NCBI GenBank assembly: GCA_963780175.1
Contig: CAWAAT010000004.1
Span: 1 to 64,000, forward strand
DNA: 64,000 bases
Source: Brooklawnia sp963780175
Lineage (GTDB): Bacteria > Actinomycetota > Actinomycetes > Propionibacteriales > Propionibacteriaceae
Direction of reading: 5' to 3'
Positions 17,517 to 25,614 of this stretch are shown here, one piece after another; the stretch's first letter is position 1, and each line of letters begins with the position of its first letter. The notes under the pieces are model-generated. The model saw only the letters and a list, made by a program, of their open reading frames with translations. It was not told the DNA's origin and did not search any database. Both the position numbers and the translations under genes were made by a program.

Positions 17517-18949
17517 TGGGTCGCGGCAATGTAGCGTTTGACCGCCTCCGCGTCGTTCGGCAACTCGACCACCCGGCGCGGCGCGTCCTCGATACCCACG
17601 AACCGATCGGGACGCTGCGGGGCGGTCCCGATCGCCTCCACGATCGTCTCGGCGAACTTCACGGGCAGCGCGGTCTCGAGAACCACGATGGGGGCGGTCA
17701 CCCGGTCGGTCCAGGATTTCGCCACGTGCACCCCGTCGGCGGTGTGCGGGTCGACGAGGATGCCGTACTCGTTCCACAGTTCGCGAATCGTCTCGACCCG
17801 ATCGGTATGACGAGATGATCCGCTGACGAAGCCGTACCGAGCGGTCAACCCGGCGAACTCAGGGGTGGCGGACAGGTCGAAGAAACCGTGGCGGGCCAAC
17901 CGCTCGCCGAAGAGTTCGGCGCAGCGGGCGCCATCGCGACCCAGCAGGTCGAAAACGAAGCGTTCGAAGTTGGACGCCTTGCTGATGTCCATGGACGGGC
18001 TGCTGGTGGCGGCCACCTCGGCGCCCCTGCGCACCCGGTAGACGCCGGTCGTGAAGAACTCGTGGAGCACGTCGTTCTCGTTGGTGGCCAGGATCAGGGT
18101 GTCGATCGGCAGCCCCATCTCGCGGGCGATGTGGCCGGCGCAGATGTTGCCGAAGTTGCCGGACGGCACGGCGAAGCTGATCCGTTGGTCGTTGGCGGCG
18201 CTGACCCGCAACCACACGGCCACGTAATAGACGACCTGGGCCATCAGCCGCGCCCAGTTGATGGAGTTCACCGCCCCGATGTGGTGACGAGCCTTGAACT
18301 CCGCGTCGGCGTTGACCGTCTTGACGATGTCCTGGCAGTCATCGAAGACACCGTCGATGGCGATGTTGTGGATGTTCGCGTCTGGCAGCCCGAACATCTG
18401 GGCCTGCTGAAAAGGAGTCATCCGTCCAGCGGGGGTGAGCATGTACACGCTCAGCCGCGCACGACCACGCATCGCATGCTCGGCCGATGACCCGGTGTCC
18501 CCGCTCGTGGCGCCCAGGATGGTGAGTGTCGTGTCGCGGCGGGTCAGTTCGTACTCGAACAGTTCGCCAAGCAACTGCATGGCCATGTCCTTGAATGCGG
18601 CAGTCGGACCGTTGGACAGGTGGCCCAGCCACAGCGGACCGTCTCCGATGGGATCCACCGGCACGATGGCCTCGGTGCCGAACTTCTCGGCGGTGTAGGC
18701 ACGCTGACAGATGCCCAGCAGCTCCGCGGAGTCGATGTCGTCGATGAACAGCGAGAGGACCTCGTGAGCGAGCCCGGCGTAGCCCTCGTGGGCCAACACG
18801 TCCCGCCAGTTGGTGAGCGTCTCGTCGCTGACCCGGGGGTACTCGGCCGGCAGGTAGAGACCACCGTCGGCGGCCAGCCCCTCCAGGAGGATGTCACTGA
18901 AGCTGGCGGTCGGCGCGTCCTGACGGCCACGGGTCGAGATGTATCTCAC
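17510..18949 (-). CDS. thrC: Threonine synthase
   Basis: The PLP enzyme that converts O-phospho-homoserine to threonine. It has the typical N-terminus RYISTRG, the PLP lysine Lys120 in TAAFKDMAMQ and the phosphate-binding VPSGNFGNICAG loop. The length of 479 residues fits the long (yeast/E. coli-like) class. I choose GTG 18949 rather than the in-frame GTG 18955, because TAGGCT (18956-18961) lies six bases before 18949 and the resulting start MRYISTRG matches the family. Confidence 0.93.
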   Translation of the reverse strand: MRYISTRGRQDAPTASFSDILLEGLAADGGLYLPAEYPRVSDETLTNWRDVLAHEGYAGLAHEVLSLFIDDIDSAELLGICQRAYTAEKFGTEAIVPVDPIGDGPLWLGHLSNGPTAAFKDMAMQLLGELFEYELTRRDTTLTILGATSGDTGSSAEHAMRGRARLSVYMLTPAGRMTPFQQAQMFGLPDANIHNIAIDGVFDDCQDIVKTVNADAEFKARHHIGAVNSINWARLMAQVVYYVAVWLRVSAANDQRISFAVPSGNFGNICAGHIAREMGLPIDTLILATNENDVLHEFFTTGVYRVRRGAEVAATSSPSMDISKASNFERFVFDLLGRDGARCAELFGERLARHGFFDLSATPEFAGLTARYGFVSGSSRHTDRVETIRELWNEYGILVDPHTADGVHVAKSWTDRVTAPIVVLETALPVKFAETIVEAIGTAPQRPDRFVGIEDAPRRVVELPNDAEAVKRYIAATQG

Positions 18950-18955
18950 CCGCAC

Positions 18956-18961
18956 AGCCTA
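18956..18961 (-). promoter_or_regulatory. Putative -10 box of leaderless thrC
   Basis: TAGGCT on the minus strand, six bases before GTG 18949. Confidence 0.5.
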
Positions 18962-19014
18962 TCCGGCGGGATCGCGGATCGACGACGGGCAGCCAGCCCC
19001 GCCGACGGGCGCGC

Positions 19015-20289
19015 TCAGGCCGAAAGCTCGGTGCGGGCGGCCAACTGGGCGCGGGTCACCATCGTCGGTGACTCCTCGCCGCTGACGGCTTCGGCGGTCA
19101 CCACCACCTGTCCGATCTCGGGTCTGCCCGGTACGTCGTACATCACGTCGAGCAATAGTTCTTCGAGGATCGCGCGCAACCCGCGCGCTCCGATACCGCG
19201 TTCGAGTGCCTTGGCGGCTATCGCACGGATGGCGGAGTCGGTGAACTCGAGCTCCACGCCATCCAGGTCGAACAACCGCCTGAACTGCTTGATCAGGGCG
19301 TTGCGAGGCTCGACGAGGATCCGCTCCAACGCCTCCCCGTCGAGCTGAGGCACCGTGGCGATCATCGGCAGGCGACCGATGAACTCGGGGATGAGACCGA
19401 ACTTGTGCAGGTCCTCGGAGCGCACCCCTGCGAACGGGTCGCTGCCCCTGGCTGCCCGCACATCGGCACTCGCGGTGAAGCCCAACGGTCGCTGCCCCAC
19501 CCGGGCGTCGATAATGTGCTCCAGCCCGGCGAAGGCGCCACCGACGATGAACAGCACGTTGGTGGTGTCGATCTGGATGAATTCCTGGTGAGGGTGTTTG
19601 CGACCCCCCTGGGGCGGCACCGAGGCCACCGTACCCTCCAGGATCTTCAGCAGCGCCTGCTGGACGCCCTCCCCCGAGACATCCCGGGTGATGGAGGGGT
19701 TCTCCGATTTGCGGGCCACCTTGTCGATCTCGTCGATGTAGATGATGCCGGTCTCGGCCTTCTTCACGTCGAAGTCGGCGGCCTGGATGAGCTTGAGGAG
19801 AATGTTCTCGACGTCCTCGCCGACATATCCCGCCTCGGTCAGTGCGGTGGCGTCGGCCATGGCGAACGGGACGTTGAGCATCCGGGCGAGGGTCTGGGCC
19901 AGATAGGTCTTGCCGCAGCCGGTGGGCCCGATCAGCAGGATATTGGACTTGGCGAGTTCGACTTCATCGCCCTGACGTCCCGAGTTCTGCTGGGCCCGGA
20001 TTCGCTTGTAATGGTTGTAGACCGCGACCGACAAGGTCCTCTTCGCCGATTCCTGACCGATGATGTACTCGTCGAGGAACGCGCCGATCTCGGCGGGGCG
20101 GGGCAGGTCGGTGCCGGACGGCATGGCGTCGGTGTCGCTGAACTCCTCCTCGATGATCTCGTTGCACAGGTCAATGCATTCGTCGCAGATGTAGACACCG
20201 GGACCAGCAATGAGCTTCCTGACCTGTTTCTGTGTTTTGCCACAGAAGGAGCACTTGAACAGATCTCCGCTCTCGCCGATGCGAGCCAT
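19015..20289 (-). CDS. clpX: ATP-dependent Clp protease ATPase subunit ClpX
   Basis: AAA+ unfoldase that feeds substrates to ClpP. The N-terminal zinc-binding domain has CSFCGK and ICDECIDLC. The Walker A motif is GPTGCGKTYLAQ, Walker B is IIYIDEIDKV, and a sensor-2 region follows. The ATG at 20289 (MARIGESGDLF) has AGGAGGGG just upstream, so longer in-frame starts are rejected. The 424-residue length is normal. It is downstream of clpP1-clpP2 with a gap of 114 bases. Confidence 0.97.
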   Translation of the reverse strand: MARIGESGDLFKCSFCGKTQKQVRKLIAGPGVYICDECIDLCNEIIEEEFSDTDAMPSGTDLPRPAEIGAFLDEYIIGQESAKRTLSVAVYNHYKRIRAQQNSGRQGDEVELAKSNILLIGPTGCGKTYLAQTLARMLNVPFAMADATALTEAGYVGEDVENILLKLIQAADFDVKKAETGIIYIDEIDKVARKSENPSITRDVSGEGVQQALLKILEGTVASVPPQGGRKHPHQEFIQIDTTNVLFIVGGAFAGLEHIIDARVGQRPLGFTASADVRAARGSDPFAGVRSEDLHKFGLIPEFIGRLPMIATVPQLDGEALERILVEPRNALIKQFRRLFDLDGVELEFTDSAIRAIAAKALERGIGARGLRAILEELLLDVMYDVPGRPEIGQVVVTAEAVSGEESPTMVTRAQLAARTELSA

Positions 20290-20403
20290 CGCCCCTCCTA
20301 GATTGACGATCACCGAGGCCGTGTGCGCACGAACCACCCCGGGGTCCCCACCCTAGCGCTCCGGGGAGCAGCAAGAGTCGAGACGTCCGGCGTGGGATGC
20401 GCG

Positions 20404-21081
20404 CTACTTTGCGTCGGACAGTGAGGTGAGAATGTCGTCGATGATGCCGTACTCGACGGCCTCTTCTGCGGTGAGGAACTTGTCACGTTCCACGTCACGG
20501 CTGACCTTCTCGACGCTCTGACCGGTGTTCTCGGCCAACATCTGCTCCATGAGCACCCGGATCCGCATGATCTCGCGGGCCTGGATCTCCAGATCGGACG
20601 ACTGACCGTAGGAGCCGTCCCCCGACATGGACGGCTGGTGGATGAGGATGCGGGAGTTCGGCAGCGCCAACCGCTTGCCCTTCGTCCCCGCAGCCAGAAT
20701 GACGGCCGCCGCCGAGGCTGCTTGCCCGAGACAGACGGTCTGCACGTCCGGCTTGATGTAGCGCATCGTGTCGTAGATGGCGGTCAGCGCAGTGAACGAG
20801 CCGCCCGGGGAGTTGAGATAGATCGAGACCGGACGCTCGGTGTCCATCTGCTGCAGACACAGCAGTTGGGCCATCACCGCGTTCGCGATCTCGTCACTGA
20901 TCGGCGTGCCGAGGAAGATGATGCGATCCTCGAACAGCTTGGTGTACGGGTCGACGCGACGCACGCCGTAACTGGTGCGCTCTTCCCACTGGGGAATGAT
21001 GTAGTCCATCCGCGGTTCGAAGCCCGCGCTGCCGTAGGGCAGTTGGGGCAGGTTGGTGCCGGGAATCAGGTTCGGGGTCAT
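20404..21081 (-). CDS. clpP2: ATP-dependent Clp protease proteolytic subunit ClpP2
   Basis: A serine peptidase subunit that together with ClpP1 forms the mixed tetradecamer typical of actinobacteria. Ser123 (GQAASAAAV) and His148 (RILIHQPS) are visible, and the catalytic Asp lies in the SRDVERDKFLTAEEA region. ATG 21081 (MTPNLIPG) is preceded by GAGGAC. The 225-residue length suits ClpP2, which has a longer N-terminus than ClpP1. Ten bases separate it from the clpP1 stop, so the two are co-transcribed. Confidence 0.95.
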   Translation of the reverse strand: MTPNLIPGTNLPQLPYGSAGFEPRMDYIIPQWEERTSYGVRRVDPYTKLFEDRIIFLGTPISDEIANAVMAQLLCLQQMDTERPVSIYLNSPGGSFTALTAIYDTMRYIKPDVQTVCLGQAASAAAVILAAGTKGKRLALPNSRILIHQPSMSGDGSYGQSSDLEIQAREIMRIRVLMEQMLAENTGQSVEKVSRDVERDKFLTAEEAVEYGIIDDILTSLSDAK

Positions 21082-21091
21082 CGTCGCGTCC

Positions 21092-21718
21092 TCACTGGTT
21101 GGGTGCGTCGGGGGTCGTGATCTGGGACGCACGCTCGAAGACGTGGTCGATGAAGCCGTATGACAAGGCCTCATGCGCCGTGAACCAGCGGTCTCGATCG
21201 GAGTCCTGCTCGATCTGCTCCACACTCTGGCCAGTGTGCTTGGCGATGAGGGCCGCCATCTGGCGCTTGAGGTGCAGGGACTGCTCAGCCTGGATGGCGA
21301 TGTCGGACGCGGTGCCGCCCAGGCCCCCTGACGGCTGGTGCATGAGGATGCGGGCGTGCGGCAGGGCGTAACGTTTGCCGGCCGCACCTGCGCACAGCAG
21401 GAACTGACCCATCGATGCGGCCAGACCCATGGCGACGGTGGCGACGTCGTTGGAGATCCACTGCATGGTGTCGTAGATCGCCATGCCGGCGTCCACGGAC
21501 CCGCCCGGTGAGTTGATGTAGAGATAGATGTCCTTGACCGGGTCTTCCGCGTTCAGCAGGAGCATCTGCGCGCAGATCGCGTTCGCGTTCTCGTCGCGCA
21601 CCTCGGAGCCGAGGAAGACGATGCGGTTGGCCAGCAACGACTGATAAACGTTGTCAGTCATTCCTGCCGGGGAGCCGGCCGCCGCTGCGGCGCGCAAGGG
21701 TGTCATGTCTGGATTCAC
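21092..21718 (-). CDS. clpP1: ATP-dependent Clp protease proteolytic subunit ClpP1
   Basis: The partner of ClpP2. Ser102 (GLAASMGQF) and His127 (RILMHQPS) of the triad are present, and YLYINSPGGSV is the classic ClpP strand. The start is GTG 21718, with TAGGTT six bases upstream and no Shine-Dalgarno. An ATG four codons on (21706) or at codon 20 (MTDNVYQ) is also possible; the true N-terminus may be shortened by processing. Confidence 0.95.
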   Translation of the reverse strand: MNPDMTPLRAAAAAGSPAGMTDNVYQSLLANRIVFLGSEVRDENANAICAQMLLLNAEDPVKDIYLYINSPGGSVDAGMAIYDTMQWISNDVATVAMGLAASMGQFLLCAGAAGKRYALPHARILMHQPSGGLGGTASDIAIQAEQSLHLKRQMAALIAKHTGQSVEQIEQDSDRDRWFTAHEALSYGFIDHVFERASQITTPDAPNQ

Positions 21719-21724
21719 AGGACG

Positions 21725-21730
21725 AACCTA
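21725..21730 (-). promoter_or_regulatory. Putative -10 box of leaderless clpP1
   Basis: TAGGTT on the minus strand, six bases before GTG 21718. Confidence 0.5.
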
Positions 21731-21815
21731 CAACCCGGCAACGACAAAACGGAGCGCATCCGAGGGGTGTTCGCTGGGGGCGTGCGTGCGGGAATGTGCA
21801 CTGGCACGAGCCCTG

Positions 21816-22904
21816 CTAACCGAGCTCCGGTTCAGCATCCCGTGGATCGCTCGCGAGGAAGGCGTTCACCCAGCGGGCCCGCGGATCGACGTCGATGACC
21901 AGGCACTTGACCAAGAGGGTCAGGGGCAGGGCAAGCAGAGTGCCCATGCCACCGATGACGGCCGTCCACAACAGCAGCGAGATGAACGAGACGGTCGGAG
22001 TCACCCCGATCGATTCGCCGGCGAATCTGGGCTGGATGATCGACTGGACGACGAAATTGAGCACCGAGTAGATGAGGACGACCCCCACGGCGGTCTGCCA
22101 GCCGTTGGCGAACAGCGCAACCAGTGCCGGCGGGATGAGCCCGATGATGAAGCCAACGTTGGGGATGTAGTTGGTCAGGAAGCTGAACAGCGCCCAGACC
22201 AGCGTCAGGGGCACCCCCAGGAGCGCGAGGGCAACACCGTCGAGGGCGGCGACGATGATGCCGAAGATGGTGGTGACCAGCCAGTAGCGCCGGACGCCCA
22301 GGGCGAAATCGCCCATGGCCTGAGAGATTTGCGAGCGTCCCGATGCGATGACCTTCAGGCGTCGGTCCATGCCAGGGGTGTCCATCGCCATGAAGACGAT
22401 CGCCGCGATGACCACGCCGATGACGCCCAGTGTGCCGGACGCCCCTGACAACAGGGATGTCGCCGCGCCCAGGACGCGGGTGGGATCCAGGGTGCTGAAG
22501 ATGCGGGTGATGGCCGTGGGCTCGAAGCCGAGCTCCAACACGAAGTTCAGCGCCTGCTGGTACAGGCCGACGAACTGGTCGGAGTAGCTCGGCAGGATGC
22601 CGATCATCTCGCTGATCGACCAGATGAGACCCACGACGATCGCGAGCAGGACCGCGAAGACGGTCAGGCTGACCACGGTCGCGCTCAGCCAGGAGGGCGT
22701 GCCCTTTCGCACCAACCAGGTGTGCAACGGGTAAGCCGTGATCATGAGGTTGAGCGCGAGGAACACCGGGCCGATCACTCCGGCGAACTCACGCAAGGCG
22801 ATCAGGCAGACCAGACTCGCAGCCAGGCCCACGGCCACCGTCACGAACCGCGTCTGCGGATGCGTGGACGCTGAACTGCGCCCGGCGGCATCGTTCAACG
22901 ACAT
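21816..22904 (-). CDS. AI-2E family transporter
   Basis: A 362-residue multi-pass membrane protein of the AI-2E (YdiK/PerM-like) family. Seven to eight hydrophobic segments are visible, with family signatures near LFSFLTNYIPNVGFIIGLIPPALVAL and PRFAGESIGVTPTVSFISLLLW. Some members export autoinducer-2 and others are Na+/H+ antiporters; which applies here is not clear. ATG 22904 has GGAGGAAGC directly upstream. It stands alone between clpP1 and tig. Confidence 0.88.
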   Translation of the reverse strand: MSLNDAAGRSSASTHPQTRFVTVAVGLAASLVCLIALREFAGVIGPVFLALNLMITAYPLHTWLVRKGTPSWLSATVVSLTVFAVLLAIVVGLIWSISEMIGILPSYSDQFVGLYQQALNFVLELGFEPTAITRIFSTLDPTRVLGAATSLLSGASGTLGVIGVVIAAIVFMAMDTPGMDRRLKVIASGRSQISQAMGDFALGVRRYWLVTTIFGIIVAALDGVALALLGVPLTLVWALFSFLTNYIPNVGFIIGLIPPALVALFANGWQTAVGVVLIYSVLNFVVQSIIQPRFAGESIGVTPTVSFISLLLWTAVIGGMGTLLALPLTLLVKCLVIDVDPRARWVNAFLASDPRDAEPELG

Positions 22905-22964
22905 GCTTCCTCCGAATCGCCTGCGTCAGAGCTCCGAGCCTCGCCGGCACGTGGTGACCAGCGA

Positions 22965-22998
22965 GAGGCCCCCTTGATCCAGTGGTCAAAAGGGCCTC
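22965..22998 (-). terminator. Hairpin downstream of tig
   Basis: GAGGCCC pairs with GGGCCTC, and an inner TTGA pairs with TCAA across two mismatches. It lies 12-45 bases past the tig stop. The U-tract is poor. Confidence 0.6.
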
Positions 22999-23009
22999 GC
23001 GCCGACATG

Positions 23010-24554
23010 TCACTCCTGAGTCTTGGCCTTGGCCGCCCGCTTCTTGGGTGCGGCCTTCTCGCCGGAGCCCTCAGCCTCAGACGCCTCGGCGTCGTCGGCC
23101 TCAGGGTCGTCGCCCTTCGGCTCTTCCGCCCCGACCTCGGGCTGCTCGGCCTTCTTGCGGCTGGCCTTGGCCTTGGGCTTCTCGACGACAACCGGCTCTT
23201 CTGCGGCAGGTTCTGCCAGGGTGCCGTCTGACTTCAGGCCCCGGAGGTTGACCGGCACGCCCTCGGAATCGGTGACCTTGGCGGCCGCGACCAACTCGCC
23301 CAGAGCCTTCCCGCGCCTGACCTCGCCCATCCACTCGGCGGCGTGGTCATGCTCCATCATGTGCTGCAGCTCCTGCTCAGGGGAGGTGCCGTTCTGCTGC
23401 GCCTTGGCGAAGATCAACTCGGTCAGCTCGGACTGGTCGACCCGCAGCTCGACATCCTCCGCGTACTTGTCGAGGATGATCTGCGAACGCAAGCCTTCGC
23501 TCACCCGCTGGTCGATGAGCTCCCAGAACTCCTCGGGGGTCTCGGCCTCCTCCTCATCGGCGTCAGCCAGGTACTGGTCGAGGGTCAGCCCGGCGCGGGT
23601 CAGCTGGGTTTCGATGGATTCGCGACGAGTCTGCTGTTCGGAGCTGACGAGGGTTTCCGGCAGTTCAAGCTGGGTGCGCTCGACGACGGCCTTCAGCACG
23701 AGCTCGCGGGCCTGATTGGCCTGACCGATACGAGCGATCCGCTCCAGGTTGTCGCGCAGGTCGGCCAGCATCTCCTCAGCCGTGTCGAACTCACTGACCA
23801 GTTGAGCGAACTCATCGTCCACCTCAGGCAGGTCCTGCGACTGCACCTTGACGACCTCGACCTGGATCTCGGCCTGCTCATCGCGGTTCGGGCCGCCCAC
23901 CAGGGTCGAGGTGAACGAAGTGGACTCGCCGGCCTTGAGGCCGACCAGTGCATCGTCGAGGCCGTCCAACATGCCACCGGCACCCACCTTGTACTGGACG
24001 TCGGATGCCTCTGCGTCCTCAAGGACCTCGCCATCCTGGCTGGCGGTGAGGTTGATGACGACTACGTCGCCGGTCTGCGCTGCACGCTCGACCTCGCTGA
24101 GGGTGGCGAAGCGCTCGCGCAGCAACTCGACCCGCTCGTTGACGTCGGCGTCGGACACCGACGCGGCCGCCACCTGCACCTCAATCTCGGAGACATCCGG
24201 AATGTCGAAGTCGGGACGGACGTCGACCTCGGCGGTGAAGATGACGTTCTTGCCGTCGTTCAGCTCGGAGATGTCGATGTCGGGCTCGCTGAGCGGGCGA
24301 AGGTCATGCTCCTGGACGGCCTGGCCGTAGGCCTGAGGCAAGATCGAGTTGATGGCCTCCTGCAACACCATGCCGCGGCCGAAGCGCTGGTCGATCAGCT
24401 TGGCAGGCACCTTTCCCTTGCGGAACCCAGGGATGTTCACCTGCTTGGCGATGTCCTTGTAGGACTCGGCGATGGCCGGCTCGAGGTCGGCAAAGGGCAG
24501 GTCGATGATGAGCTTTACCCGGGTGGGGCTCAGCTGCTCGAGGGTGCTGGGCAC
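23010..24554 (-). CDS. tig: Trigger factor
   Basis: Ribosome-bound chaperone with peptidyl-prolyl isomerase activity. The ribosome-binding signature IPGFRKGKVP is near residue 45. The FKBP-like domain covers about 155-240 and the chaperone arms follow. The 514-residue length exceeds the usual 430-460 because of a C-terminal tail of about 70 residues rich in Glu, Ala and Lys. GTG 24554 (MPSTLEQLSPTRV) is preceded by AGGAGATCAC. A promoter of the form TTGGCC-N18-TAGAAT lies upstream. Confidence 0.95.
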   Translation of the reverse strand: MPSTLEQLSPTRVKLIIDLPFADLEPAIAESYKDIAKQVNIPGFRKGKVPAKLIDQRFGRGMVLQEAINSILPQAYGQAVQEHDLRPLSEPDIDISELNDGKNVIFTAEVDVRPDFDIPDVSEIEVQVAAASVSDADVNERVELLRERFATLSEVERAAQTGDVVVINLTASQDGEVLEDAEASDVQYKVGAGGMLDGLDDALVGLKAGESTSFTSTLVGGPNRDEQAEIQVEVVKVQSQDLPEVDDEFAQLVSEFDTAEEMLADLRDNLERIARIGQANQARELVLKAVVERTQLELPETLVSSEQQTRRESIETQLTRAGLTLDQYLADADEEEAETPEEFWELIDQRVSEGLRSQIILDKYAEDVELRVDQSELTELIFAKAQQNGTSPEQELQHMMEHDHAAEWMGEVRRGKALGELVAAAKVTDSEGVPVNLRGLKSDGTLAEPAAEEPVVVEKPKAKASRKKAEQPEVGAEEPKGDDPEADDAEASEAEGSGEKAAPKKRAAKAKTQE

Positions 24555-24611
24555 GTGATCTCCTGGCTGATTGCGGGGCAGGTCCGTCGTGGGGCCTGCG
24601 GTAACCGTTTG

Positions 24612-24641
24612 ATTCTAGCCAGCAGGGCCACGACCGGCCAA
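24612..24641 (-). promoter_or_regulatory. Putative promoter of tig
   Basis: On the minus strand, TTGGCC (24636-24641) and TAGAAT (24612-24617) are 18 bases apart, and the start codon lies 57 bases downstream. Confidence 0.55.
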
Positions 24642-24689
24642 CCAACCGATGCCTGATGGTCCAGGGCGCCCCCTATCAGGGCCAGTGGA

Positions 24690-24759
24690 GCGGACGACGG
24701 GAATCGAACCCGCGTAGCCAGTTTGGAAGACTGGGGCTCTACCATTGAGCTACGTCCGC
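24690..24759 (-). tRNA. tRNA-Gly(TCC)
   Basis: A 70-base cloverleaf. Acceptor GCGGACG pairs with CGTCCGC, the D-arm is GCTCAATGGTAGAGC, the anticodon loop CTTCCAA gives anticodon TCC, and the T-loop is TTCGAAT. CCA is not encoded. The CCTGAT/ATCAGG hairpin just downstream may serve as its terminator. Confidence 0.96.
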
Positions 24760-24862
24760 GTGCCCCACCGAAGTGGCGCGGGACCACTGTACCCGATCTT
24801 CTCGATGGGGTCGACGCGCACGTTCTCCCTTTGCAGCGTGGCCCGGCACATAGCATGGGCCT

Positions 24863-25597
24863 GTGCGGAGTCTGCTGGAGGAGCTGAGGTCGTTCTTCCG
24901 CGCGGCACTGGTGGACCGGGTGGACCGTGGGGTTCGAGCGCCCGAGACGCCTCGCAGTACCTTGCGCCGACGAGTGACGGTCGCAGCGACGGTGCTGGCA
25001 GGTACTGCAGTGTTGGGCGCCGCGTTGTCGATCCGGCCCGGTGACCCGCTCTTCTACGCCGCCAGCCTCGGCGTGGCCGCCGTCTGGGTCGCTGGGGCCC
25101 TCCTGTCTGGGCCCATCCGCCTGGGACGCGCCCGGACACGAGCCGGGGGAACAAGCCACCCGCTGCTGCACGGCTTCCTGCTCGGCGCTGCCCTGCTCGG
25201 GGTGTTCCTTGCGGGCGCGGTTGTGGTCGGACGGATTCCTGTGTTGCGAGAGCCTGTCGACAATCTGCTCGACCATGCACGATACGGGTCGCTGTTGGTC
25301 GTCGTGCTGATCACCGCCATCGGCGGTGCGTCGGAGGAACTCTTCTTCCGAGGAGCCGTGTACGCCGCGCTGCCCAGTCGCTGGAACGTGGCCGGTTCGG
25401 TGGGGTTGTACGCATTTTCCACGGCTTTGAGCGGCGTACCCCTGCTCACTTTCGCCGCCGTCTGTCTCGGCCTGTTGACGGCACTGCAACGCCGGGTCAC
25501 CGGCGGCGTGCTCGGTCCCATCACCAGTCATCTCACCTGGTCGCTGGGCATGCTGCTGTTGCTTCCCTCGGCCCTGCAGTTCGGCCAGCCACACTGA
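24863..25597 (+). CDS. CPBP family intramembrane metalloprotease
   Basis: A 244-residue membrane protein of the CPBP family, with hydrophobic segments from residue 38 on. Motif 1 is SEELFFRGAVYA (EExxxR) and motif 3 is ITSHLTWS (Hxxx[ND]-like with Trp/Ser). The motif 2 position is a Phe-rich helix without an obvious His (YAFSTALSG), so activity is uncertain. GTG 24863 has TAGCAT six bases upstream. The SDR-TspO gene starts 17 bases after its stop, so the two likely share a message. Confidence 0.82.
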   Translation: MRSLLEELRSFFRAALVDRVDRGVRAPETPRSTLRRRVTVAATVLAGTAVLGAALSIRPGDPLFYAASLGVAAVWVAGALLSGPIRLGRARTRAGGTSHPLLHGFLLGAALLGVFLAGAVVVGRIPVLREPVDNLLDHARYGSLLVVVLITAIGGASEELFFRGAVYAALPSRWNVAGSVGLYAFSTALSGVPLLTFAAVCLGLLTALQRRVTGGVLGPITSHLTWSLGMLLLLPSALQFGQPH

Positions 25598-25614
25598 ACA
25601 ACCTCGGAGGAACC

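Noticed and set aside
21082..21387. N-terminal extension of clpP2 in the same frame
   Set aside because: It overlaps clpP1 and is Ser/Arg-rich out-of-frame sequence; ATG 21081 with GAGGAC is the better start.
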